Below, piece by piece: positions 10,417 through 23,185 of a stretch of DNA of 64,000 nt. Position numbers and translations under genes: made by a program. Each line of letters opens with the position of its first letter. Position 1 is the stretch's first letter. Below the pieces are notes generated by a model. The model worked only from the letters and a program-made list of their open reading frames with translations. It did not search any database and was not told where the DNA came from. This DNA is from Corticium candelabrum (Eukaryota; Porifera; Homoscleromorpha; Homosclerophorida; Plakinidae): NCBI RefSeq assembly GCF_963422355.1, contig NC_085092.1:7155466-7219465 (forward strand), in the 5' to 3' direction.

Positions 10417-11480
10417 TTAGGGGACTTTACGTAGTATTCGACTGGATCCAAGAAGCACTGCTTTGTGTAAGTGCTGCAGGTTGTGATGACCTGGAATAAT
10501 GTCTAGCCACCGTGCAATACCTACGTGCACTGTGCCCAGTGCTCCCAACACCACTGGAACAACCAGTGTTCGACACTGCGACATGCAGCTTATGTTTACC
10601 CGTAGGTCACTGTACTTCGTCAACTTCTCAGCCTGTTTCCTGGCGATGTTACTTTCAGTAGGACAGCTGATATCAACAAGAAGACAAGTGTTTGTCTTCT
10701 TATTTCTGAAACAGATGTCAGGACGATTGGCAACAATCTTCTTAGCAGTAAGGATGACTGTATCCCACATCATAGTAATGCCGTCCATCTCCACAAGCCT
10801 ATCAGGATGATGCCGGTACCATCTGCTCTCCACTGGAACCTCAAAATGACGACAAATGTCCCAGTGGATAATGGAGGCCACCTGATTGTGTCGATCAGTG
10901 TTACTGTGTAGTCGGTGCCAAGGCACTACAATATGCCACAATGTGGTCAACTGTTTTCATGTCTACACTGCACAAGCGGCAAATGGGACTGACATTTCGA
11001 TGCAGAATGTTGTGCTCATAACACCGACTTTGGTCTTGAGCAGCAACAACCAGTCCCTCAGTTGCAGCAGGAAGATTCGATGGCTTCAACCGTCTGTAGG
11101 TCTCTTTCATATCCACAGGTGGTTTCTCAGTGAGACGGCGATACTGACCATGCAGTGGTTTTCTGCTCCAGGACTGTACAAGAACCGCTTCATGTATAGA
11201 AATATTTCGCATTCGTCTGATGTGCTTGCTCGAAGACACCATTACACAGGATGGTCCCACTTCCATGCAGGCTCTTTGACTTGTTGTCTTTAGAGAGACT
11301 CCCCTGCAGCTGTGTAGTAAACTGCCTGGCCATGCATTGGATCGCATGAGAGGACTTCCTAACATCACACTCCTGGCCGTTTGCATAAATCCCCACAATA
11401 CAAGACTGATATGTTGACTCGATCTGTTGTAACCTTTGACCACCCTGGGTGCACGGAGTGTACAGCTTGTCAACGTCTGC
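10417..11480 (-). pseudogene. LINE fragment A: restriction-like endonuclease end of a non-LTR retrotransposon
   Basis: The minus strand reads, in broken frames, the C-terminal part of an R2/R4-type non-LTR polyprotein. Visible are a CCHC finger (CRLCSVDMKTVDHIVAYC) and an endonuclease signature with RPDICFRNKK and LLVDISCP, fitting the PD...D pattern. No polymerase core is present. It is frameshifted around 10900-10950. It lies antisense in an intron of the MTMR pseudogene, with its 5' truncation against the TTTATTA array at 11490. Confidence 0.75.
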
Positions 11481-11487
11481 CGCAGGA

Positions 11488-11704
11488 TTTTATTATTTTT
11501 TATTTATTTATATTTATTATTTATTATTTATTTATTTTTATTTATTATTTATTATTTATTTATTTATTTATTTATTATTTATTTATTATTTATTTATTTA
11601 TTTTTATTTATTATTTATTATTTATTTATTTATTTATTTATTATTTATTTATTATTTATTTATTATTTATTTTTATTTATTTATTATTTATTTATTATTT
11701 ATTG
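11488..11704. repeat. (TTTATTA)n array separating LINE fragments A and B
   Basis: More than 200 bp of tttatt/tttatta units. A similar array at 12872-13018 follows fragment B, and one at 48423-48655 follows the single fragment of the other copy. Confidence 0.95.
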
Positions 11705-11800
11705 TGTGTCGTGCTCAACCAGATCAGTCTGGTTTGTAAAGTCTATTACAAGTACCGGAAGCAAACCCTGCTTCAGAAGTACTTAGACCATCACGGCTGT

Positions 11801-12870
11801 CTAGAAAGAAGACATGACTTTACGAAGGATCCGAGTAGATCCCAGAAGCACTGTTTTCTGTAAGTGCTGCAGGTTGTGATGACCTGGAATAATGTCCAGC
11901 CACCGTGCAATACCTGCGTGCACTGTGCCCAAAGCTCCCAAGACCACCGGAACCACCAGTGTTCGACAATGCCACATGCGGCTTATCTCCACTCGCAAGT
12001 CGCTGTACTTCGCCAACTTCTCAGCATGTTTCTTGCCAATGTTGCCATCAGCAGGACAGCTGATATCAATAAGAAGACAAGTGTTTGTCTTCCTATTTCT
12101 GAGACAGATGTCTGGACGATTGGCTTTGATCTTCCTGGCAGTGGGGATGGTGGTATCCCACATCATAGTAATGTCATCCGTCTCCACAAGCCTATCAGGA
12201 TGATGCCGGTACCATCTGCTCTCCACTGGAACCCCAAAATGGCGACAAACGTCCCAGTGAATGATGGATGCCACCTGATTGTGTCGATCAGTGTAGTCCG
12301 TCGGTGCCAAAGCACTACAGCCTGCCACAATGTGGTCGACTGTCTCCAGGCCTACACTGCACATGCGGCAAGTAGGACTGACATCACGATGTAGAATCTT
12401 GCGCTCATAGTACCGAGTCCGAAGAGCTTGGTCTTGAGCAGCAACAACCAGTCCCTCAGTTGCAGCAGGAAGATTCGCTGCCTTTAGCCATCCGTAGGTC
12501 TCTTTCATGTCCACAGGCGGTTGCTCAGTGAGACGACGATACTGCCCGTGCATAGGCTTCCCGCTCCAGGATCGCACACGAAGAGAACTGCAACACGTGC
12601 GGTAATGTCTCGCATCTGTTTTAGGCGCTTGCTCGAAGCCACCTTCAACCGAGATGGATGCATTCCTGTGTAAGTTCTGCGACTTGTCGTCCAAAGCAAG
12701 ACTCCTCCGCAGCTGTGCAGTAAACCGACAAGCCATGCGCTTGATCGAGTGTAAAGATTTTCCAGAGTCACACTCCCGTATCATCTGCATGAAAGGATCA
12801 GAACTGTCAGCAAGGTAACAGCTCAGCCTTACAATACAAGATTGATATGTCGACTCAATCTGTTGTAACC
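11801..12870 (-). pseudogene. LINE fragment B: endonuclease end with an open 329-codon frame
   Basis: The minus strand carries an uninterrupted frame from 12790 to 11801. It includes KPMHGQYRRLTEQPPVDM, a CCHC finger (CRMCSVGLETVDHIVAGC), the endonuclease residues RPDICLRNRK and LLIDISCPAD, and a conserved tail (VLGALGTVHAGI...LQKTVLLGSTRILRKV). It is a 5'-truncated relative of fragment A with clear differences from it. It lacks reverse transcriptase, so the open frame is probably chance survival. Confidence 0.75.
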
Positions 12871-12871
12871 C

Positions 12872-13018
12872 CCTTATTATTTATTTATTATTTATTTATT
12901 ATTTATTTATTATTTATTTATTATTTATTTATTATTTATTTATTATTTATTTATTATTTATTTATTTATTATTTATAGTTATTTATTATTTATTTTTTTA
13001 TTTTTTTATTTATTTATA
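12872..13018. repeat. (TTTATTA)n array after LINE fragment B
   Basis: Simple TTTATTA repeat, a few degenerate units, ending shortly before the MTMR exon at 13081. Confidence 0.95.
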
Positions 13019-13555
13019 CTTTATCATGGGTGATATACTGTACACATAATTACGTGAGAGTCATTCTGTTGATGTTGTAGATTGATATGATGAGATATAT
13101 GCATTTCACTACTCTCTACAAGAGAAGAAATTTAGCCGTGAGAATGGCCGGTCTATTTTCAATTACGATAAAGGGTTTGGTCAAATGGGCATTCCCAACG
13201 GCTACTGGCATTACAGTCCATTGAATGAGAACTACAAGGTTAGTGCGATTTGTGTAAGAGAGTGGAGAGTTGGTGTGACATGTCGTTTGTTGTAGCTTTG
13301 TCAGACGTATCCTGAGTGGCTGTACGTGCCGATTGGCATGAGTGAAGAAGTCATGAATGGCAGTGCTAAGTTTAGGAGTTGAGAGAGTGTACCAGCATTG
13401 TCATATTGCCACCAAGAGACACAGGTGATGGATATAGTTCACATTGGATGGTGTGTGTCTGTCTATTTCCTTTTTTATTTTTTGCTTATTTTTCGTTTAT
13501 TTGTTTATTTGTTTGTTTATTTATCTGTTTGTTTGTCTGATTGTTTGTTCATTAG

Positions 13556-13780
13556 GTGAAACTTTGATAAGGTGATAAAGGGAGGAAGTTATTCTAATGT
13601 GGCTGCCATTGTCTAGTCGACAACTAACTCAACTGCAGGTAAGTACACTAAAAGAGATTCAAACTGTCAATCTGCATGTAGAAATAAATATTTAATATTT
13701 GTGGTCAACAAGTGGTCTAGAGGCAGTAAGGGAGTTGAAGGATACTGACAGGCACAAACTTTGGTAGCAATTCGTTGCAG
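13556..13780. repeat. Block duplicated on both sides of the CFAP20 internal exons
   Basis: Sequence starting gtgataaagggaggaagtta and ending near gtggtcaacaagtggtctag recurs in altered form at 14876-15090, and in the other copy at 49197-49400 and 50423-50640. It reads KVIKGGSYSNVAAIV before a stop. I do not recognise this peptide. Confidence 0.6.
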
Positions 13781-15394
13781 ATCTGGGATGAAAAGGTTAG
13801 ACAATTCAATGGAGGGGCTTCCTTTGAGGGATAATGTTTATAATTTAAATTTTAGGTCAGAAACGGTTACATTAAGCGGATAACTGACAACAACATTCAG
13901 TCTCTCGTATTGGAAATTATGGGAAGAAATGTCAGGTAATGATAAATTTCTATGATGAAAGAATTTGTGATGAGTGAATTTTACGCACCAGTATGACTTA
14001 CATCACGTGCCCTGGAGACAGTCAGTCACAGACAAGGACAGAAGAAAACTTTGGGCATAAAACTACCTTTCCTTGTAATGATCATCAAGAACTTGAAGAA
14101 ATATTTCACATTTGAAGTGACGGTATACGATACTTTGTTGCTGCTTTATTTCATCTTTTTTTTAATGAAATGGTTGTGGTGGTAGGTGCTGGATGATAAA
14201 GGAGTTAGACGACATTTTAGAGCTTCCAATTATCAGTCGACAACAAGAGTGAAACCATTCATATGTAGAATGCCTATGAGACTTGATGAGGGATGGAACT
14301 AAATTCAGATATTGCGAGTAGCCGTGCTTATATTACTACTGTGTTTAGTGCAGAGAGAAATGTATGCTTTATGTACAATACTTTACTGTGGATTTTATCT
14401 TTTAGTATTACATCCTGTAGTGTATTCTAGTGTACTGAGAGATGCATTTATACACATTTATACACATTTATAGACATTTATACACATTTATACACATTTG
14501 TAGACATTTATATACATTTATACACATTTATACACATTTATAGACATTTATATACATTTATACACATTTATAGACATTTATAGACATTTCAGTCTTATAA
14601 GACTACAAGACTTAGAGATGTATTTTTCTGAAATATTGAATTTTTACAGGTGATCGGCACGTGGTAAATTGATGTTCGTATTGTCTTCAATTTTGTACAT
14701 AATAGTTGCATCTAGCTAGGTACCTCTTTCTGATGTGTAAGACTCAGTTGCATCTGTACAATTCTACTAATTCCCTTACATCTACTTGTAAACATCTACT
14801 TAGGGGGTCATCACCTACCATAAAGTATGAGCTAAAAAGTGCTTTACTTGAGATATTGACATGTTAATTGATTTAGGTGATAAAGGGTGGTAGCTACTTT
14901 ACTCAAAGTTGAGTGATTCTAATGTGGCTGCAATTGTCTAGTTGACAACTACTGGTAACTCAGTTGCAGTTTTGGAACAGTTAGTTAGAGAGCTTCAAAC
15001 TGTCGTAGGCAAATAGAATGTAAATGTTCTGTGGTCAACAAGTGGTCTAAAGGCAGTAAGGGAATTGAAATGTTCTTACAGACACGAAACTTTAGCACAA
15101 GGCGTGACTTTAACGTTTAATTAAGATTTTAATGGTTTGAGACTTGACCAAAATCAAGTACGGTATTGCAATGTATTTTGTTCTCATTCATAATTGTCTT
15201 TCTTGTTTAACTTGTCTGACTTTACACGGAGGGCATATGGGACAAACTACATTGAAACTCTTTGAGTCTAACTTGATGCCAACTGTCGTATTCGTAGAGT
15301 ATATTTCTTTCATCGTCTCTACTCTGAAGATGAACTGCCAGCAGAATTCAAGTTTTTTTTTCTGCCGGTCTCTCAAGCAGCAGAGCAGAAGTGA
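13740..15394 (+). pseudogene. CFAP20: CFAP20 pseudogene, copy 1
   Basis: Exon-sized matches occur in the right order to the highly conserved ciliary protein CFAP20: LQIWDEK (~13774-13795), RNGYIKRITDNNIQSLVLEI (13856-13935), TYITCPGD and [20 protein letters not shown] (13992-14122), [20 protein letters not shown] (14186-~14306) and [15 protein letters not shown] to PVSQAAEQK (15206-15394). Damage includes a 2-base deletion in the CPGD exon near 14025, TAA at 14300, and TGA 15263 with TAA 15269 in the last exon, which has no obvious acceptor. CFAP20 is a microtubule inner/seam protein of axonemes. This copy is dead, and its sister at 49385-50950 carries different lesions. Confidence 0.85.
14445..14590. 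repeat. 10-bp minisatellite (tttatacaca/tttatagaca)n
   Basis: About fifteen units of ten bases. The orthologous place at 50078-50145 has about six to seven, so the array has changed length since the duplication. Confidence 0.9.
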
Positions 15395-15789
15395 CATCAA
15401 GAAACTCTAGAGATTCTCCATTCTATATCATAAACAATAGAAAGAAAAGAAAGATAGCCTAGACTGTATTGTTGACAACAGTTTCTATGGTTGGGATCAC
15501 TAAATAGAGAGGCTAAGTGGCTTTCTCTAGAGCAGCAGTCTCTGTTACTGGAAGTAGTTGTCATGAGTGTGACACATTTGTGTAACATAAGAATGACACT
15601 CATTGATGCTTTCACTACAAATAATGACTCGTGTGCATTGTGGATACAAAATTAATTAAAATAAATGTTTATTGAATGTTGATGTCAAATATTAAATTAT
15701 CTAGCTGACCACTCAGTAAACGCTGAAAATAATAAAAAAAACTATTTCAATTATTTATTTATCTATTTGTTTATTCTATTTATTCCTAC

Positions 15790-15792
<3 letters not shown>

Positions 15793-15887
<95 letters not shown>
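15793..15887. repeat. (CA)n microsatellite
   Basis: A pure CA run downstream of the CFAP20 pseudogene. The matching place at 51335-51358 is much shorter. Confidence 0.98.
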
Positions 15888-15888
<1 letters not shown>

Positions 15889-16520
15889 TTACATGTTACA
15901 ACTTACAATCTATAGATTTTAGTTCATTGCAACAAGAGAAAGTGATACCAGTGCAGTATCTGTATCTTTATAGTTCATATGAGGATAGAATGTAGGTTGA
16001 TGGTCATTATTTAATAAGCTGAATATACGTAATTAAAAACATTAATGGGATATCACTTAACATCTGAGTGTGGTAAACAAATACATTAGTCACTTCTGAG
16101 CGCAAAGTCAACGCGAACAGAAAGCAGAACTCGTTTATTCAAACAAATTATTAAGTAAATTATGTGTCACGTGACTTTGATTTAGAGACATATCTTTGTG
16201 TCATTATTTTAAAATTTATTTGTAAATGTGCTGTAAAGTATAGCGATGTGCTATCAATCAAATTGAACAATAATATCTGTAAACAATAGTTTAACGAGAT
16301 TCTGTCCAACATGATATACGTATTACTGGAATTGTATATTTTGTTTGCTGCATCAAATCAAGGAAAATGATTGAAAGGAAGACAGACAGACACAGAAAAC
16401 GCGTGCAATTTATGACAGTATAATGTTAGTGAGTCCTATTTGCGTTATCACACATAAACAATGGCGTATTAATTAATTAATTAACTAGTAAATGAAGCTG
16501 TGTTTATACCGTCGCTTCAG

Positions 16521-16527
16521 AGCTACA

Positions 16528-16621
<94 letters not shown>

Positions 16622-17804
16622 GTGTATGGTGTGCTTGCATGCGTGTGTGTGTTTGGTGTTTGTGTGGTGTCAGTGTATGCGCGCGTGTGTGCGTGTGCTT
16701 GTGTATTTATTGTGAATATTAATGTAAATTTTATTATTTTTTGTCTATTTATTGTCACTACCATTAATTAATTAATCATTAGCTTGTTGCTAGAATGTAT
16801 AATTCTTTGAAAACCCAGGGATGCGTCGATGTGATTAAAGATAATTAACTAAATATCATCAATGTCCCACACTACACTTCGAATTCAGTACATGCACATG
16901 ACCGACAGCTGCGTCTCTTGCACGGAGCGGGCTTGTTATCCACGTTATTTCTCAATTCTGCATGTCTAGAGCTTTTGCTTGGATCACTTAGGGTGGACAC
17001 GATGATCATGCTTTCGTCGAGCTGTTGCCATCATCTTTCGTCGATCCGTTGCTATCATCTCTCGTTCCGTTAAAATTTATTGGTCGTAGCTACCGTAGAG
17101 ACAGATGTACGTGCACGGCCAATACTGTGAAGCGACATGTATGTGTAGCGACCGGATCCAGAAGAAAGCATGCAGCGCAACGTTTCCTAGAAATCTTTTC
17201 TTGCAAGACGACGTCGATCGTTCATCATCAGTCCTACTTACGGCTAAAACCTAGTGCTCTCTTGAAGATGGCGGATGACGTGTCGGTCGTGCGCAACGCT
17301 ACTGTACGTGCATTGTCCCATGGGACCTTCGCTTGGCTTCTTGAAAAACGATGAATTCGTTTGTTTTGCGATTCTTCTGTAAAAAAGTAACAGACGCGTA
17401 CAACTGTAGCCTGATTTACTCTGCGCTTCTCAGTTTGAAGATGGTTTAATTAATTAACGTTTTACTATGGATATGACATCTCGGCTTTTCTCTCATAATG
17501 CGCGGGATTGTTACGTCACCCATTGTGGTGTCCCAAAGGACTGCCGATTGGCTCAATAAATTCCCGAGAGTGATTCACGCTGACAAGCTAGTATTACGTC
17601 ACCTACGTTTTACGTCCCAAAACGATTGCTGATTGGCTCGACAAACTCCCCAGGCGGAACATACGGTTACAAACAAACATAGGTAGGTAGGTACATAGCG
17701 ACATATTGACAGAGAGACCGGAAGTCAATTCATCCCGTTTAGAGTGAGCTTCTCGCGAAGCAGTCCACCACTTATTGTGGTGTCCTTCTTTTACGCTCGT
17801 AGCT
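16521..17804. mobile_element. TIR repeat family, full copy (non-autonomous DNA element)
   Basis: The copy is bounded by agctac(a/g)agcgt at the left and tacgctcgtagct at the right, an inverted pair of about 12-13 bp. A long (GT)n tract lies just inside the left end. The ~1.3 kb interior recurs at 18007-19512 plus 26843-26941, at 51993-53201 and partly at 61838-62985. Open frames inside, such as 17025-17354, are not maintained in the diverged copies, so it appears non-coding. No target duplication is evident, because copies sit head to tail separated by aactagtaaatgaagctgtg. Confidence 0.65.
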
Positions 17805-18006
17805 AACTAGTAAATGAAGCTGTGTTTACACCGTCGCTTTAGAGCTATGAGCGTATATATTTGCTTAGATGTGTGTGTTATCAATTAATCATTATCTTAA
17901 TTGTTGCTAGAATGTAAACGGTAGTTCTTTGAAAACACATGGGTTTGCCAATGTAATTAAAGATAATTAACTAGTAAATGAAGCTGGGTTTACACCGTCG
18001 CTTCAG
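17805..18006. repeat. Truncated unit of the TIR family
   Basis: A short derivative carrying the spacer aactagtaaatgaagctgtg and the left end (agctatgagcgta), then jumping to an interior portion. It forms part of a head-to-tail array with its neighbours. Confidence 0.6.
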
Positions 18007-19512
<1,506 letters not shown>

Positions 19513-19597
19513 TGTAAGGGTATGCGAGGTTATACGGGGAGTTGGTGTTGAGTTAGCTTTGAGCGCGAACATGTCTAACAGTACTTCTACCGTTACA
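19513..19597 (+). repeat. Gypsy 5' LTR
   Basis: Begins TGTAAGGG and ends CCGTTACA, the expected TG..CA ends. At 85 bp it is very short for the family. The Gag start codon (19571) lies inside it. Confidence 0.85.
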
Positions 19598-20202
19598 ACT
19601 GGTGACCGGAGTGGGATCGAAGTCAACACGCCTCGCACCTTCACAGGAGAAGGAAACTCAGTGGTGTGGTTAAAGAAAGTAGACGTGAGGGCCGCCTTGA
19701 AGGGTTACAGCTGGGAAAAGAAAGCTCTGGCCATGGCATCGCGCCTAGATGGACCAGCTTTCGAGTGCTATGCGCGCATGAGCGAAGAACACCAAAAAGA
19801 CCCAGCAGTGGTTGCAGACGAGCTCAAGCAGGAGTTTGTCAAAGCAGAGAGAGATCGAGATACCGCTATACACGAGCTTACAGGACGATCTTGGCGTCCA
19901 GGTGAGTCTCCAGCTTCATTTGCACATGACATTTGCCGCCTTACTAAACTGGCATATCCCGGATTTGGCGCGGATGCGCTTTATACCATAGCGAGGGATT
20001 GTTTTTTTTGAAAGGACTACCACTGGAGCTACGCGTGGCTCTACGGCGAGACCCGCAAACTACAACCAAGAAGGTTCAAGACCTAGCCGCAGAAGTCGTA
20101 CGATTACAACTAGCTGGAGTGGGAAGCACGACACGCAGACTGCACGCGTTGCCCAGGCAACGGTTACAGACCCGGATGCACCTCACGCTAGCCCGTCTTT
20201 AG
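19571..20202 (+). pseudogene. Gypsy Gag, frameshifted
   Basis: The frame opens at ATG 19571, inside the LTR, and reads through the primer-binding site into a retroelement Gag (RTFTGEGNSVVWLKKVDV, ASRLDGPAFECYARM, ELTGRSWRPGESPASFAHDI). A run of eight T at 20002-20009 marks a one-base slip. The next frame continues as LKGLPLELRVALRR to 20202. A second frame change near 20140 leads into the zinc-knuckle region. Confidence 0.85.
19600..19621 (+). promoter_or_regulatory. Gypsy primer-binding site
   Basis: Begins TGGTGACC two bases after the LTR and contains gtgggatcgaa, the complement of a tRNA T-loop (TTCGATCCC). This suggests priming by the 3' end of a tRNA that I cannot identify. Confidence 0.7.
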
Positions 20203-20234
20203 TAGATCAGATTGCAGAGCGAGTCTATCAGTTT

Positions 20235-20807
20235 ATGACTGATCGCGACGACGGCACCAGCGAGACGGAAACCAGCCACATGCAGGTAGTACGACACAAG
20301 ACAGCCCCGTCAAGAGGCAGTTACTCTGGCTATTCAAATAGCGGTCCACAAATGCGATCACGCATTTTTCACGAATGCTCCATCTGCGGTGAAGACAATC
20401 ACACGAGAAAGTTCTGCCCTCATCGCGACCATTGCTACCGCTGTTTGAAACCGGGGCACTACGCACGTGAGTGTAGAGCTAACCAACCGTCCAGGCCTTC
20501 CTTCGGAAAAGGCCGTGTTATGGCCCTAGCAATTGAAAAGCACGGGCTTCTTTGTGTTGATGTACAACTTGGTGGGCCGGGTTATCACCCTTTTCTCGTT
20601 GACACGGGGGCAGAAATTAGTCTTATTCCCGCGTCGCTCGCCTCCAATATTAAAGGCAAGATTAACCGGCAATTGTCCCGACAACCGGTCATGGTTGATG
20701 GGTCTAGCATCCGCTGCGAAGGCACGGTTACTTGTAGGATACGTCTTGGACCACGAGATATTTCAGCGCAATTCTACATTTGCCCGGTATCACGGAAGAC
20801 ATTCTAG
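20235..20807 (+). pseudogene. Gypsy zinc knuckles and aspartic protease
   Basis: Two CX2CX4HX4C knuckles (CSICGEDNHTRKFC and CYRCLKPGHYAREC) are followed by a protease with the active-site motif LVDTGAEISLIP. A one-base deletion near 20790 ends the frame early, and the downstream pol frame restarts at about 20841. Confidence 0.88.
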
Positions 20808-20840
20808 GACTCGATACGTTATCTCATCTGGACTTACAAA

Positions 20841-22545
20841 GTGACACGAGAACGCGACGGTTGCTCATTAATGGATGGTCATGCCATACCCGAATGTGAA
20901 TGGCTTCGCCCTCCTGAACGATCACGCTCGCAGATCCAACTGGTCAGGTTCGGGAAAGTGTATGCTACTACTGATGAATACATTGCTCCTGGCCAAGAAT
21001 ACACTGTTTGGGGCAAGGTTCACTGCCCAGGTCTACGTCCAGGCGAGACATACACAGGTGTAGTGGAAGTAACAGAGCGGTTGCCGGCCTCCCACGGCCT
21101 TGTGGGATGCTGTACGCTTGCCATTGGGGGACCATCGCAACACGTCCCAGTCAAGGTTTTCAACTTGTCAGAAGAAACAGTACGCATCCACAAGAACCAG
21201 AGCTTAGCAGAGCTCACAGAGACAACCACATCTACCAACGCAACCACAGGACCGCCAGACGTTGACAAGATCACGAACGGAAATCATCTCACAGATGAAC
21301 AATCAAGACGAATACAACATTTGCTTTGTAAGTATCAGACCATGTTTGCTTACGATGGAAACGAAGGACGAACGTCTATCATTGAGCACACAATTAAGCT
21401 GACAGATGACACACCAGCGGCTTCTAGATACCGGCGCACCCCGAGCGGGTGGAGACATGAGATCGAAAGTGAAGTTCAAAGGTTACGGAATAACGGTGTT
21501 ATCAGATCGTCAACGTCCTCATACGCGGCTCCAATTTGTCCCGTAAAGAAGAAGGACGGGACTATGCGCCTCTGCATTGACTATCGCCAATTATATGCAC
21601 GTACTAAGAGCGATGCGTTTCCCACGGGCAACGTATTGGACGTTATCGACAACATGGCTGGCGCGCGATACTTCAGCACAATTGATCTTGCACAAGGCTA
21701 TCACCAGGTACCAGTCGCTGAGGCCGACAGAGAGAAAACCGCTTTCCGTACTTCATCCGGTCTCTGGGAATTTACTCGAATGCCGTTCGGGTTGAAAGGA
21801 GCGCCCGCGACCTTTTGTAGGCTGATGGCCCGTGTTCTCGGACATATGTCGCCAACGCAGTTGGCGCTCTATATGAACGACATTTGCGTTATTTCTGCGA
21901 CGTTCGACTCTCATCTGGAACGCCTCGAGGCCACGTTCAAAAATCTTTTGGCCCACGGTCTTCGCATCAAAGCACATAAATGCAGTTTCGCTATGGCGGA
22001 AGTCATCTTCTGTGGACACAAACTTAGCGCCGAGGGATACAACCATCCAGCACTAAACTGGACGCCATCAGCAGGTTGCCCGTTCCATCCGCACCTACCG
22101 AAGTCAAAACTTTTCTCGGGGCGACTGGATGGTACAGAAAGTTTATTAGGAACTACGCCACGACAGCTACCCCTCTCACAAAACTAACACAGGCGGGAGT
22201 AGCATTCAATTGGACGCACGAGTGCCAAACAGCGTTCGAAACATTAAAACTACAATTGATGAAGTCACCGTTGCTAAGTCACATTCGTCCGGTCGGCACT
22301 CTCATTCTGACAACGAATGCCTCTACCGTTGGTCTGGGCGCAGAACTCGCTCAGGAGACACACGAAGGGACACATCCTGTCGCATTTTTTTAGCAGAGCT
22401 ATGACTAAAACGGAACGGAATTACTCGACATACGACCGCGAATTGCTCGCTATAGTATCAGCTATTCGGCACTTTCACCACCACCTGCTAGGCAGGCGGT
22501 TTGTGCTACGGACTGACCACAGACCATTGCAATAGTTTCCTGTCA
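20841..22545 (+). pseudogene. Gypsy reverse transcriptase and RNase H, inactive
   Basis: Reverse-transcriptase blocks are clear: PVKKKDGTMRLCIDYRQL, FSTIDLAQGYHQVPV, FTRMPFGLKGAPATF. The active-site box is YMND instead of YxDD. After a frameshift near 22045 come the connection (TFLGATGWYRKFI) and RNase H, where the expected TDAS reads TNAS (near 22315). A T-run slip occurs near 22388 and a TAG at 22533. This polymerase cannot work. Confidence 0.88.
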
Positions 22546-22907
22546 CCCGAGACCCTTGCGGTAGACGCGCCCGATGGCTTGCGGAACTACAGCTGTATGA
22601 TTTCAGCATCCAGTACGTTGAAGGTACCCAGAATTGCGTCGCAGATGCTTTGAGCCGTTTGGGCTTTGCAAAGGAACCCACTGACACGATTGCCAACGTC
22701 ACAAGTCACGACAAGTCATCACAATTTTTGGAAGACGACATTCAGACTGCCCAAGCAGCAGACTCTGATATCGCGGTAGTCATCAGACTTCTCCAGTCTC
22801 GTCGTCTTCCGTCAGCCGACGCATCCCCTAGTGTGAAGAGTTTTCTGCGACATGATCTTTATCTTGAAGAAGACATCGTTTGGCGCAAGGCGCACGACTC
22901 GAGACAG
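22546..22907 (+). pseudogene. Gypsy pol, RNase H to integrase linker
   Basis: Same frame as the RNase H. It reads ARWLAELQLYDFSIQYVEGT and ADALSRLG, a signature that ends Gypsy RNase H. It runs up to the TTA at 22908-22910, where the Harbinger element enters. Confidence 0.85.
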
Positions 22908-23185
22908 TTAAGGCTGGTTCACAATAGACGCACTCATGTTCACAATATGCATGCGCTGCGATCCGATCCGACGGTGTGCGCCAACATCAAAGGATGCCGC
23001 CGTCGGAGCGCAGTGGCGCAGAGCGGAGCGCAACAATAGGATCAGCTCTATTTCGATGCGCTCGACCGGAAACGTCGTACGCCAAGCAGGAAATGTAATT
23101 TACAGTTCTCCAATCACCGCACATGTTTAATTGGTCACGAGATGTAGAGTGCCATGTCCGGGAATTCAAGTCAAGGGCGCGTGCC

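Larger units (their letters stand above)
9733..13424 (+). pseudogene. Myotubularin-related phosphatase (MTMR6/7/8-like) pseudogene, N-terminal exons, copy 1
   Basis: Four spliceable exons encode the PH-GRAM region and the start of the phosphatase domain: 9733-9828 (KGSLYVTPTHLIFHNQ...RETW), 10179-10339 (VETLPL...TFRSFTFIIAKDRECQDLYD), 13081-13238 (EIYAFHYSL...MGIPNGYWHYSP) and 13296-13424 (QTYPEWLYVPIG...SAKFRS). Order and spacing follow MTMR6/7/8. Lesions are a one-base deletion near 10330 giving a TGA (shared with copy 2), a TGA at 13083 and a TGA at 13380. The catalytic CX5R exon is absent. Myotubularins hydrolyse PI3P and PI(3,5)P2; this copy cannot. The intron between exons 2 and 3 holds two antisense LINE fragments. 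Confidence 0.8.

Noticed and set aside
10499..10810. Plus-strand frames over the LINE fragments (also 11864-12394 and 47473-47790)
   Set aside because: They are antisense shadows of the minus-strand endonuclease region.
11381..11863. Leu/Ile/Phe/Tyr-rich membrane-like proteins
   Set aside because: They are translations of the TTTATTA array (also at 48270-48623).
17025..17354. 109-codon frame conserved at 52423-52752
   Set aside because: Both lie in recently duplicated copies of a TIR repeat family; the diverged copies at 18900-19200 and 62280-62580 do not keep the frame.
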